Part shown: piece by piece, positions 33,394-41,658 of the stretch
Numbering within the stretch: the stretch's first letter is position 1
Layout of the letters: each line of letters opens with the position of its first letter
Source of the DNA: Leptospira kobayashii
GTDB lineage: Bacteria; Spirochaetota; Leptospiria; Leptospirales; Leptospiraceae
Direction of reading: 5' to 3'
NCBI RefSeq assembly: GCF_003114835.2
Contig: NZ_AP025029.1
Coordinates: 62,001-126,000 of the forward strand
Length of the DNA: 64,000 nt
Translations under genes and position numbers: made by a program
Notes under the pieces: model-generated
What the model was told of the DNA's origin: nothing
Seen by the model: only the letters and a program-made list of their open reading frames with translations
Database searches by the model: none

Positions 33394-34896
33394 CTAATTG
33401 AAAAGTTCTTCGAATTCGTCTTTATGTTCCTCAAATTTGTTTTTGAAGCGCTCAAGAAGAGATCTGAATTCAGTTTCATTCTGAATTCCGAAATTTTCAA
33501 GTATTTCCGGCTCAATCGTATAATAATTCCCTTTGCCCCTATTCGTATTTGCAAGAATGTCGCTGACATAGATCATTTTACAAATGGGTAAATTCGCTGA
33601 CTTGCACTGCCAGGGTTTGTGGTGGTACCGTATAACGTCGATTATTTCCTCAGGGAAATTCCATTTTTTTGCAATTAGATAACCAATATCGGAATGGGTG
33701 ATCCCTAGAGTAAATTCTTCCACCCATTCGGAAATTTCGTTTGCTTCGTCGCTTCTTAAAACACGAATTTGCTGAATGATGGACAGATCCAGGGAAAGCA
33801 GTACCATTCTGCCTAAATCATGTAATAAGCCGCAGATCGGAGCTATTTCCGAATATTTTATAAAATCATGGACGGATTGCCCCAAAAATCTCGAATACAA
33901 ACTGGTTTTGAAAGAGTGGGCCCAAACGGATTTTTGTTTCGCATAACGGGAATTCATTATTTTTCTGGCACCTAATGCGAGAAATATGGATTCTATATTC
34001 TTGAGACCGATTCGTTTCAGTGCATCCACTACCAGAGTAACTTTTGTATGTCCTCCGAAGAAAGCTGCGTTTGCAATCTTCAGTATTTCCGCAGTGATGG
34101 CAGGTTCCTTCTGTACTTCCGCCGCCAATTTCGGCCAATCCACGTCCTTATCTTTAGAGAGTTTGATCAATTTCTGAATTTGAGGAGATAAGGGAGGAAG
34201 GCCGTCGACTTCCTTGAGAAGTAGGCTACGAATTTGATTTTGTTGTTCCAAAGGAATCAACAGTTTTGGAATTCGTATGATGACTTCCGTATAATCTTCC
34301 GTTGTTATCAATTCGAAGAATTGATTTTTCAAACCGGAATTGCGTAGAAGTATATGAATCAAGACTATGCCGAGTCCGGAACTTTCTTCGTTATCCACGG
34401 ATTCTTTGTAGGCGTCGTTTATGTTTTTATATTTGCCGGAGGACTGAACTCTGATTTCGATCCTGTTCTTTTCTTCGTTTAGGATTTTTGCGTTATTTCG
34501 AACTTTGAATTCTATAAAATTCGGATAATTTTGCGCTTCCAGAGAGATTTGATAAGAAGACTGGTCCAACATCGCAAAGATACTTTTTCGATTGTGACCG
34601 AATGCATCCTTAAACATGGGGATCCCTTTGGAATAATCAGTCTCCAGATGGATATTCAGGCCTTTTTCTTTGAAGAACACTCTCTTTGCATTTGCCTTAC
34701 ATGCATTGACCAAGAGCTCGTTTAAGATGGTAAATAGGATTTCATGCAGAAATTCCAGTGAAACGGTTCTGGAAATCCTTCCAATCCATACGTCCAGGTC
34801 ATGGCAATTGACCTCTGAAAAATGGATATACTCCTTTCTGATCGGGCTTCCCGAAAGGAACTCCTCCTGGAAGGAAATGAGGGGTGGAAGGGGCAT
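33394..34896 (-). CDS. HATPase-like / HDOD fusion signalling protein
   Basis: 500 residues. The N-terminal 210 residues look like a GHKL ATPase as in anti-sigma or histidine kinases: N box ILNELLVNACKANA and a G-box-like ESSGLGIVLIHILL. No phosphoacceptor histidine domain precedes it. The second half is an HDOD domain (LPPLSPQIQKLIKLSKD, AEILKIANAAFFGG, CGLLHDLGRM). HDOD proteins are regulatory scaffolds in bacterial signalling. The combination is unusual. Confidence 0.82.
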   Translation of the reverse strand: MPLPPLISFQEEFLSGSPIRKEYIHFSEVNCHDLDVWIGRISRTVSLEFLHEILFTILNELLVNACKANAKRVFFKEKGLNIHLETDYSKGIPMFKDAFGHNRKSIFAMLDQSSYQISLEAQNYPNFIEFKVRNNAKILNEEKNRIEIRVQSSGKYKNINDAYKESVDNEESSGLGIVLIHILLRNSGLKNQFFELITTEDYTEVIIRIPKLLIPLEQQNQIRSLLLKEVDGLPPLSPQIQKLIKLSKDKDVDWPKLAAEVQKEPAITAEILKIANAAFFGGHTKVTLVVDALKRIGLKNIESIFLALGARKIMNSRYAKQKSVWAHSFKTSLYSRFLGQSVHDFIKYSEIAPICGLLHDLGRMVLLSLDLSIIQQIRVLRSDEANEISEWVEEFTLGITHSDIGYLIAKKWNFPEEIIDVIRYHHKPWQCKSANLPICKMIYVSDILANTNRGKGNYYTIEPEILENFGIQNETEFRSLLERFKNKFEEHKDEFEELFN

Positions 34897-34982
34897 TCTT
34901 TACTGTTATGAGGGCTATTTCTCTTTTTGGAAACCGAAAATTTTAATTCTATTCTAAATGCAAAAATCCGATAATAGAATTA

Positions 34983-35516
34983 ATGGAACGAATGAAATTT
35001 ACCCTAATTTTTATCACAGCACTTTCTCTGGGATTGGCTACCGGCTCTCTCGTGGCTCAGGATACGACAAATCCTAATAAGGCAACTTCTGCTGCAGAAG
35101 AAGATCATGATGCAAAAGAAGGACAAGATAAAGAGTTTTATGAATATTATTATAAAACAATTGCGGAGAGCCAGCCTCTTAAAAAAGCGAAATTGGAATA
35201 CAATCTGATCAAAGCTTTAAAAAAAGAAATTGTAAGCCGGGATACGACTAAAGAAGCAAAAGAAAGTATCAAAAAAATCGATACTTCAAATATCAAATAC
35301 GAAAGAGTTTATAGAGAAAGCAAATGGGTCCGCGGTTTCATGGGTCAACTACCTCATCTAACTTCCCGCGATTTTATGTTTATTGTTAAATACGACAAGT
35401 ATATGTGTTTTGTAAGTTTTGACGTAAATCCCGAATCTTATCTTCAGGAAGCAAGACAAGCCCAGCTTATCTTTGAGGGGAAGGATAAGTTCGAGATTGC
35501 AATCCCCAAGCCCTAA
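34983..35516 (+). CDS. Exported protein of unknown function
   Basis: 177 residues from ATG 34983 (ATG 34992 is also possible). The N-terminus FTLIFITALSLGLATGSLVAQ is a signal peptide. An acidic linker (AAEEDHDAKEGQDKEF) precedes a mixed helical/beta domain. Probably periplasmic. Overlaps the convergent membrane-protein gene by 50 bp. Confidence 0.75.
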   Translation: MERMKFTLIFITALSLGLATGSLVAQDTTNPNKATSAAEEDHDAKEGQDKEFYEYYYKTIAESQPLKKAKLEYNLIKALKKEIVSRDTTKEAKESIKKIDTSNIKYERVYRESKWVRGFMGQLPHLTSRDFMFIVKYDKYMCFVSFDVNPESYLQEARQAQLIFEGKDKFEIAIPKP

Positions 35517-35973
35517 ACAATAGGGATAGTCCGGAAAGGATTGCAAATAAAGACACCCCGCCTCTGAAGAATCGTTCCAGGTTTTCCAATAGGGGAGGGG
35601 TCTCCGTATTGTTTTTAATTTTTGAAAGTGCTAATTTCCTTCCGAAAAAGCTGGTTTCAATACTAGCAATCTGAATTGAATCACCTAACTTGAGTTTTTT
35701 GTAAATTTCGTAAGGAATCGACTCCGAAGATTCAACCAACGTTCCGTTTTCCAAAGAAAAAGTATAATGGCATTGATAAAGAATAGGAAACTTGTTCTTT
35801 ACTCTGATAATTTCCTGGACCGTTGCAAAATTCGCATAATGGGGATCGTTTAATTGATTGTAGGCAAGGTGAAGCTTCCGGTTTTCATTGGAAACTACAA
35901 AGAACATGATACAGAAAAACAGGAAAGAGGTTAATACCGTATTCGCAATCCAGATTGGAACACGGGAAACCAT
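35467..35973 (-). CDS. DUF3592-like membrane protein
   Basis: 168 residues. Two transmembrane helices (IANTVLTSFLFFCIMFFVVS at the N-terminus and GGVSLFAILSGLSLLFRAWG at the C-terminus) flank a beta-rich loop (ILYQCHYTFSLENGTLVESS, LKLGDSIQIASI), the layout of DUF3592 proteins. It follows the NAD-kinase-like/STAS gene by 3 nt. Its 3' end overlaps the exported-protein gene by 50 bp on the other strand. Confidence 0.78.
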   Translation of the reverse strand: MVSRVPIWIANTVLTSFLFFCIMFFVVSNENRKLHLAYNQLNDPHYANFATVQEIIRVKNKFPILYQCHYTFSLENGTLVESSESIPYEIYKKLKLGDSIQIASIETSFFGRKLALSKIKNNTETPPLLENLERFFRGGVSLFAILSGLSLLFRAWGLQSRTYPSPQR

Positions 35974-35976
35974 TTG

Positions 35977-37275
35977 TTACTTAGAGTTTTCCTCTAAAAA
36001 TTTGAGAACCTCTTCTCGATCAGCGAAAAATTGAAATGCGTTTGCTAATCCTAATAAATGAAAAACTTGATAAATGGAGCTGGTAACGCCTACAAGCGCC
36101 ATCTCTTTTGATTTTTTTTGGAGACTCATTTTTACATCTAAGATCATTCGAATCCCCAAACTTGAAATATAACGAAGCTCGGAAAAATCTAAAATTAAAA
36201 ATCTTCGGTCAGTTTGATTCATCTCATCTAAAATGGTTTGGGTAATCTTGTCCAAAGGACCTGATTCCATTCTTCCTTTGATTTGAACAATAACGGCACC
36301 ATTGATTTTAGTGTGATTTATTTCATATGGTAAATCTTGCATAGTTTGTCCTCTATTTACTGGAACCACTACAGAGAGCGTTTCATCGGATAATCTAAAT
36401 ATAGCTTTCGAATATGGAGGGAAAGGATAGTGTCTCTCGGTAAGAGAATCCACTGCAATTCCACCGTTCATTTCCGATATTACTTCCACTTCATTTAAGG
36501 CACGGAAATCTGCCAAGGAAAACTCTTTGTCCGAAATCTTGGCACGAATCTCTCTGGCATATACATGAAAATAGGACTCATGTTTTGAGAAAGAGGAAAA
36601 TTTTCTAGGGGAACAAGAAGAAACCCAACCGGTGGAACCTGCTCCGGTATAAACCAAAAGTCCTGAACATTTTTGTTCCTCTTTCCTGTTTTCATAGGAA
36701 ATCCAATATCGGGATGTAAGGTCAGGGCTGTTGTTTCGGATGGAAAGTTCACAAATAGCAGGAACAGTTTGCACAGTCTTTCCATCAGGATACTGGATCG
36801 TGGTTTTGATGAGTGACCATTTTTCAACGGTGGTATCTTTGAATCGGGTTTTTACCGCTTTTTCCAAATCTTCCGCCGTAAATCCAAGAAGCGCTCCTAC
36901 GGAAGACTGTGGATCCGAATTGCAACCGATTAAGTGGAGTTTTCCGGTCTGATGAGCTACATAAGTGAAGTGATTATCTCCTCCATGGGAAACAATCAGA
37001 TCGTAATTTCCAAGATGCAGGCCATTATCAAATTCTTCCCGGAAAACAAAGTCGGCATTCGGGAATACTTTTTGTTTAAGAAACTCACGTGATTTCAATT
37101 GTCTTTCATGAGATTCCAATGTACGGGATAAGACATCTTCGTTGTCTTTCGCGACATCCTTATACTTAGTTAAAGTCCCATATGTTTCTAAGTCTAACTC
37201 GTATTTTGTACGTTTTTGTACAACGATGACCTTTTTATACGGAGAGGATGTCATAAGATTAGGTGAAAATTGCAT
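35977..37275 (-). CDS. NAD-kinase-like domain fused to a STAS domain
   Basis: 432 residues, ATG 37275 with AAGGA 4 nt upstream. Residues about 10-315 resemble NAD kinase, especially the NADK2-type branch: VSHGGDNHFTYVAH in place of GGDG, IGCNSDPQSSVGALLGF for the NTDP-type loop, and YTGAGSTGW for the G-S-T-G-W loop. Residues about 320-432 form a STAS anti-sigma-antagonist-like domain (IKGRMESGPLDKITQTIL, FLILDFSELRYISSLGIRMI), with the serine usually phosphorylated at SSLG present. The GGDG change leaves kinase activity uncertain. Confidence 0.75.
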   Translation of the reverse strand: MQFSPNLMTSSPYKKVIVVQKRTKYELDLETYGTLTKYKDVAKDNEDVLSRTLESHERQLKSREFLKQKVFPNADFVFREEFDNGLHLGNYDLIVSHGGDNHFTYVAHQTGKLHLIGCNSDPQSSVGALLGFTAEDLEKAVKTRFKDTTVEKWSLIKTTIQYPDGKTVQTVPAICELSIRNNSPDLTSRYWISYENRKEEQKCSGLLVYTGAGSTGWVSSCSPRKFSSFSKHESYFHVYAREIRAKISDKEFSLADFRALNEVEVISEMNGGIAVDSLTERHYPFPPYSKAIFRLSDETLSVVVPVNRGQTMQDLPYEINHTKINGAVIVQIKGRMESGPLDKITQTILDEMNQTDRRFLILDFSELRYISSLGIRMILDVKMSLQKKSKEMALVGVTSSIYQVFHLLGLANAFQFFADREEVLKFLEENSK

Positions 37276-37429
37276 TTTCCTTAAGAAAATAAAGGTTTTT
37301 TTAAAAAATCTTTCAATTTCCTAAGAAAATTGAAGAAAAGTTGTATCCAAAAAAAATATAGCTTGTACCAACCAATCAATCATTGAAATATAGTGTAACC
37401 TTTTATTGGTGCATAAGGATAATTATAGT

Positions 37430-37738
37430 ATGGCAACTGCAACCCCTACCCCCTTGAAAAAATCTGAATTGCTTAGCGAGCTTGCTGAGTCAACAGGATT
37501 AACAAAAAAAGCCGTCGCGGCTTTTCTTGATACATTTGTAGAACTTGCATACAAGGAAACAAAGAAGAACGGGGTATTTGTAATCCCAGGATTGGGTAAA
37601 CTTGTAAAACGTAATCGTCCAAAAAGAAAGGGAAGAAACCCTGCAACCGGTGAAGCAATTCAAATCCCTGCTAAAACAGTTGTTAAGTTCAATTTATCCA
37701 AAACTTGTAAAGACGCAGTCGTTCCTCCAAAGAAATAG
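37430..37738 (+). CDS. HU-family DNA-binding protein
   Basis: 102 residues from ATG 37430, with AAGGAT about 10 nt upstream. The histone-like HU/IHF fold shows KKSELLSELAESTGLTKKAV, a dimer core, the DNA-binding arm GKLVKRNRPKRKGRNPATGEAIQIPAKTVV with the conserved RNP tip, and FNLSKTCKDAV. It is a nucleoid protein bending DNA. It is longer than E. coli HU (90 residues) by an N-terminal threonine/proline-rich tail. A hairpin follows the stop. Confidence 0.93.
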   Translation: MATATPTPLKKSELLSELAESTGLTKKAVAAFLDTFVELAYKETKKNGVFVIPGLGKLVKRNRPKRKGRNPATGEAIQIPAKTVVKFNLSKTCKDAVVPPKK

Positions 37739-37747
37739 TTCATTTCA

Positions 37748-37776
37748 CCCAGGCGTGATTTTTCACAAGGCCTGGG
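37748..37776 (+). terminator. Hairpin after the HU gene (possible terminator)
   Basis: CCCAGGC (37748-37754) pairs with GCCTGGG (37770-37776). Inside, GTGA and TCAC extend the stem with a short bulge. There is no T tract, so efficiency as an intrinsic terminator is doubtful. Confidence 0.35.
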
Positions 37777-37798
37777 TCGTGAATCTCCTTCAGTTCGT

Positions 37799-38254
37799 AT
37801 GAACGAAAAAAAACCGTTTCCTTTTCTTCCGTTCGTTGATTCTCTGTTTGGTGAAAAGCTTCTGCAGGTTTGGATCCAAAAGGGTAGGGAAGAAAAAGAA
37901 CTTATACATCCGTTAGTTACCAAGTTCTCCGTTGAAGATTTTTACTTTACTCCGAATGCAATCAAACAAAGCATTATGGTCCGTTATCCGGAACAGATTC
38001 GAAAATATATCAATGAGAGAGATTTTGCATCTTTAAATCAACTTATCCTGCAAATAGGGCAAGGAACATCCGACGGGATCAATAAGCCCGCGTTAGACGT
38101 GGTATTCGAACTACTGGAATGGATGATCACCGGTTATGATGACGATCAGATGATTGTAAACATACTGGTCAGATTGTTTGACAACGGAGATATCCTAAAT
38201 AAGGACTTTGTAGAGAAAGTAAGGGAAGAGTATCAAAAGGAATTGGGTGCGTGA
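37799..38254 (+). CDS. Hypothetical cytoplasmic protein
   Basis: 151 residues, ATG 37799, starting 60 nt after the HU stop. Helical and acidic in the second half (VVFELLEWMITGYDDDQMIVNILVRLFDNGDILNKDF). No motif or known family recognised, no signal peptide. Strong hairpin 12 nt after the stop. Confidence 0.75.
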   Translation: MNEKKPFPFLPFVDSLFGEKLLQVWIQKGREEKELIHPLVTKFSVEDFYFTPNAIKQSIMVRYPEQIRKYINERDFASLNQLILQIGQGTSDGINKPALDVVFELLEWMITGYDDDQMIVNILVRLFDNGDILNKDFVEKVREEYQKELGA

Positions 38255-38265
38255 ATCTTTAGATT

Positions 38266-38285
38266 CCCCACCCTTTTGGGTGGGG
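38266..38285 (+). terminator. Strong GC hairpin (possible terminator)
   Basis: CCCCACCC (38266-38273), TTTT loop, GGGTGGGG (38278-38285): a perfect 8-bp stem just after the hypothetical gene. No T tract on either strand. It probably ends transcription or protects the 3' end. Confidence 0.45.
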
Positions 38286-38457
38286 GGTGAGGTTCGTGGG
38301 ATTAATCCCTCGTGAAAACTTCTTTACCACAAAACAGATGTTTTGTATACTCAAAGATTTGTTTTTTTTCAATATGTTCGCCTTTTTGCAAAAAGTCCTT
38401 GTCAAAAAGTGAACGTGGTTCAAGAATTAGTGAAAATTCAAACACCGAGATACTTAG

Positions 38458-40077
38458 ATGGCAATTACGCGAAATATTTATAAATGGGGAAGTGCTGAAG
38501 TCGAGCATTCCTTACCATCACATACCAGATCCTTTATCGAATCGCAATTCAATGTAAGTTCCGATTTTAAGGCTGCCTTTCCAAAAGGGGTTTCGGAAAT
38601 CAAACCTTTGCGGAAATCAAAACTTTCCACAAGCGCGATTGCAAAGTTTAAAAAAATCTTAGGAGCGGGCTCCTTTCAACTTGATCCGTTGGATCGGGCA
38701 AAACATTCGATCGGTAAGTTTTATACCGAAATTTATAACGCGCGATTTGGTAAGTTTGAAGATGTTGCGGAAGCAGTTGCTTATCCCAAATCAGAAGAAG
38801 AAGTGCAAAAATTGGTTTCACTTGCTAATGAGTTGAAACTTCCGATTATACCCTTCGGTGCGGGCTCCAGTGTAACGAAGGCATTGCAAGCACCTAATGG
38901 CGGTATATCGATCGATCTTTCCAAATTGGATAAAGTGATCGAATTCAATGCGGTAGACAGTACTGTTACTGTCGAAGCAGGAATCAAAGGACCCGTTTTG
39001 GAAGCTTTTCTGAATGAGAAAGGTTACACATGCGGACATTTCCCCCAATCTTTTGAATTTTCAACCGTAGGTGGTTGGATTGCTGCGAAAGGTGCCGGAC
39101 AAGCATCCACAGGTTACGGCAAGATGGAAGACATATTGCTTGCGCTAACGGCAATTACACCAAGCGGAAAAATCGAAAGCAAACCTTATCCAGCCGCGTC
39201 TATCGGTCCGGATGTGTTTAAATTCTTTTTAGGCAGTGAGGGGGTTTTCGGTGTCATCACAAAGGCTACTTTGAAGATTCGCAAATTTGATCCTAAAAAT
39301 TCCACCAAAGGTTCATTTATATTCAAAGATTTTCAATCTGCCGTGGAAACAATGAGAGAAGTTATGCAAGGTGGATTCGGCAAACCTCATTTCTTTCGTA
39401 TTCAAGATCCGGAAGAAACGGATATCTCTTTTAAAATGAGTGGAGTCGAAGGTAGTTTCGCCGACAAAGCTTTGAATTTTCTAGGTTATAAACCAAACGG
39501 TCGTTCTTTGATGCATATCATTGTTGACGGTGACCCAGATTATAGTGCATTCGTTTTCAAAAAAATTAAAAACATAGCAAAGAAACGAGGTGGGTTCTCC
39601 ACAGGATCTTCTCCCGTTCAAAAATGGCTGGATCAGAGATATTCCAGTGCTTATTTGAGAGACTCTCTTATGGATGAAGGAGTTCGGATCGATACTTTGG
39701 AGACTGCTGTCACCTGGTCTGAGTTATATGGTCTTTGGGACAATACCAGGAAATATATCAAAAGTTTCCCGAACACTTCCTGTATGGTTCACATCTCTCA
39801 TGCTTACGAAAATGGAGCTAACCTGTATTTTATTTTTCTAAGTCCGATGGATGTGAAAAATGAAATAGGTTCTTTCACTTCTTTCCACAAAGGAATTATC
39901 GATACCATTCATAAAAACGGCGGTTCTCTTTCGCATCATCATGGCATAGGTAGAATGCTGGCGCCTTGGATGAAATCCGAAGTAGGGGAATCCACGATTC
40001 AAACTTTGACTGCTGTTAAGAAGTCATTGGATCCTAAAGGAATCATGAATCCGGGTGGTACATTAGGTTTAAAATAG
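38458..40077 (+). CDS. FAD-linked oxidase, alkyldihydroxyacetonephosphate synthase-like
   Basis: 539 residues. The FAD-binding PP-loop region reads PIIPFGAGSSVTKALQAPNGGISIDLSKLD (first part at residue about 128), then VEAGIKGPVLEAFLNEKGYTCGHFPQSFEFSTVGGWIA, close to AGPS rather than to lactate oxidases. The C-terminal SHHHGIGRML and LKKSLDPKGIMNPGG-like ends are conserved in AGPS. AGPS replaces the acyl chain of acyl-DHAP with a fatty alcohol, the first ether-lipid step. Neighbouring lipid kinase and GlpD support a glycerolipid role. Activity toward ether lipid is inferred. Confidence 0.85.
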   Translation: MAITRNIYKWGSAEVEHSLPSHTRSFIESQFNVSSDFKAAFPKGVSEIKPLRKSKLSTSAIAKFKKILGAGSFQLDPLDRAKHSIGKFYTEIYNARFGKFEDVAEAVAYPKSEEEVQKLVSLANELKLPIIPFGAGSSVTKALQAPNGGISIDLSKLDKVIEFNAVDSTVTVEAGIKGPVLEAFLNEKGYTCGHFPQSFEFSTVGGWIAAKGAGQASTGYGKMEDILLALTAITPSGKIESKPYPAASIGPDVFKFFLGSEGVFGVITKATLKIRKFDPKNSTKGSFIFKDFQSAVETMREVMQGGFGKPHFFRIQDPEETDISFKMSGVEGSFADKALNFLGYKPNGRSLMHIIVDGDPDYSAFVFKKIKNIAKKRGGFSTGSSPVQKWLDQRYSSAYLRDSLMDEGVRIDTLETAVTWSELYGLWDNTRKYIKSFPNTSCMVHISHAYENGANLYFIFLSPMDVKNEIGSFTSFHKGIIDTIHKNGGSLSHHHGIGRMLAPWMKSEVGESTIQTLTAVKKSLDPKGIMNPGGTLGLK

Positions 40078-40728
40078 ATGGGAGTATCCGAACGTAAAAA
40101 AAGGGAGTTCGAGAGGAGAGAATTAAATATTCTCGCAACCGCGATCGGACTTTTTCAGATCAATCATCCGTCTTCGGTTAAGATGGATGATATAGCCAAA
40201 CAACTTGAAATCGGGAGAGGGACCATATATCTCCATTTTAAAAGTAAAGATGATCTGATGGCTAGGATTCAATACGAAGATTATCTTCGTCTTCGGGAAA
40301 GATTGGAAGTTGCGTTAAAGGAACCGACCGGGTTGGAAATGGCACGGAGGGCCGTTCGTGCTTACGTAGAACATTGTTTAGGTGATAAAAATATGTATCT
40401 TGTTGCAAAACAATGCGGTGATAGTATGAACTTGAATAATGTTTCGGAAGAAATGAGAGAGAAACTATTTCATGAACGTAGCAATCGGCTTACAGTACTC
40501 GAAAAAATATATAAGCAGGCAAGGGCGGAAAATCTGATTAATAGCAAAGGCGCTTACCCCAACGTAGCCGTAGCATGGGGAATGATTCGGGGTGCCGTTG
40601 AGGTTTTATTAGACGGTCATTTTTTAAAAGAAATCAAAAGTGAAAAATCATATATAGAGACTTTGGAACATGTTTTATTTTTCGGTTTGTTCTCTCCTAA
40701 TTCAAATACAAAAGGCGAATCCGTATGA
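40078..40728 (+). CDS. TetR-family transcriptional regulator
   Basis: 216 residues. The N-terminal helix-turn-helix (VKMDDIAKQLEIGRGTIYLHFKSKDDLM) is typical TetR, followed by a ligand-binding helical domain. It starts at the nucleotide after the AGPS-like stop and overlaps the lipid kinase by 4 bp, so it is inside the lipid operon and probably controls it in response to an acyl compound. Confidence 0.92.
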   Translation: MGVSERKKREFERRELNILATAIGLFQINHPSSVKMDDIAKQLEIGRGTIYLHFKSKDDLMARIQYEDYLRLRERLEVALKEPTGLEMARRAVRAYVEHCLGDKNMYLVAKQCGDSMNLNNVSEEMREKLFHERSNRLTVLEKIYKQARAENLINSKGAYPNVAVAWGMIRGAVEVLLDGHFLKEIKSEKSYIETLEHVLFFGLFSPNSNTKGESV

Positions 40729-41648
40729 AAATGAAGATCATCTTGAATCCTGTTTCCGGCGGCGGTATATCAGGTAAGGTTTGGAAAAAAGTTAAGTCGG
40801 AGTTGGACAAACAAAAGATTGAATACGATTTTGAAGAAACTACTCCCTCTTTGACGGCGGGCCAGATCGCATCCAAATCAATTAAAGCGGGCCAAAATTG
40901 GATCGTGGGAATAGGGGGGGACGGAACCCTTTCCAACATTGTAAACGGATTTTTTGAAAATGGCAAATTGATTTCCAAAGATGCCGTTTTCAGTCCGATC
41001 CCTGCGGGAAGAGGAAATGATTTTATCAAAACTCTTCGTGTGAATAAAAAGCCGTCAGAGGCCCTCAAACAGATATTAAACGGTAAAATCAGAAAGATCG
41101 ATGTGATCGAAACTACGTATACCAAAGAAGACAAATCAACCGGAAAGTATATGAGTATCAACCTAGCCGATTTCGGAATGGGAGGAGAAGTTGTTTATCG
41201 GGTCAATCGTTCCAAACTGGCCAATTTTATCGGAGGTAAAGGAGTCTTTTTTCTATACACTCTAGTTTGCCTCCTTACGTATAAGAACAAAAAAGTACAT
41301 TTGAAAATCAATAACAAAGAAACGATTGATTGCACTAGCAGAATCATTGTTTGCGCGAACGGAGAATATGCTGGTGGAGGGATGTGGTTTGCACCTAAAG
41401 CAAAGCTAGAGGACGGTCTTTTTGATCTTCTTATCATCGAAGACATAGGTCGTTTGGAAACTTTGGCAAAATTTGGAAAACTATACAAAGGCCAGGCGGA
41501 AGGACAGCCAAAGATCATTTCCAGAACAGCTTTCAGTCTGGAAGCTAGCTCGGAAGAGGATATTTTCATTGATGTGGATGGTGAAAATATGGGTCAATTG
41601 CCGGCAAGTTTCAAAATCATCCCGTCCATTATCTCTGTTAAATGTTAG
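40725..41648 (+). CDS. Diacylglycerol/lipid kinase family (YegS/DgkB-like)
   Basis: 307 residues. NPVSGGGISGK at the N-terminus, the catalytic GGDGTLSNIVNGF near residue 65 and PAGRGNDFIKTL near 94 are the three signature loops of the DAGK catalytic domain. It phosphorylates diacylglycerol or a related lipid with ATP. It overlaps the TetR gene by 4 bp and is followed by glpD 10 nt later. Confidence 0.92.
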   Translation: MKMKIILNPVSGGGISGKVWKKVKSELDKQKIEYDFEETTPSLTAGQIASKSIKAGQNWIVGIGGDGTLSNIVNGFFENGKLISKDAVFSPIPAGRGNDFIKTLRVNKKPSEALKQILNGKIRKIDVIETTYTKEDKSTGKYMSINLADFGMGGEVVYRVNRSKLANFIGGKGVFFLYTLVCLLTYKNKKVHLKINNKETIDCTSRIIVCANGEYAGGGMWFAPKAKLEDGLFDLLIIEDIGRLETLAKFGKLYKGQAEGQPKIISRTAFSLEASSEEDIFIDVDGENMGQLPASFKIIPSIISVKC

Positions 41649-41658
41649 GAAGGAATCA

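Noticed and set aside
37741..37750. CATTTCACCC, a half-match to the second parS-like palindrome
   Set aside because: Only one arm is present, and it is next to the HU hairpin.
41473..41658. Long N-terminal extension of glpD
   Set aside because: It lies inside the lipid-kinase gene in another frame; TTG 41659 has a strong ribosome site.
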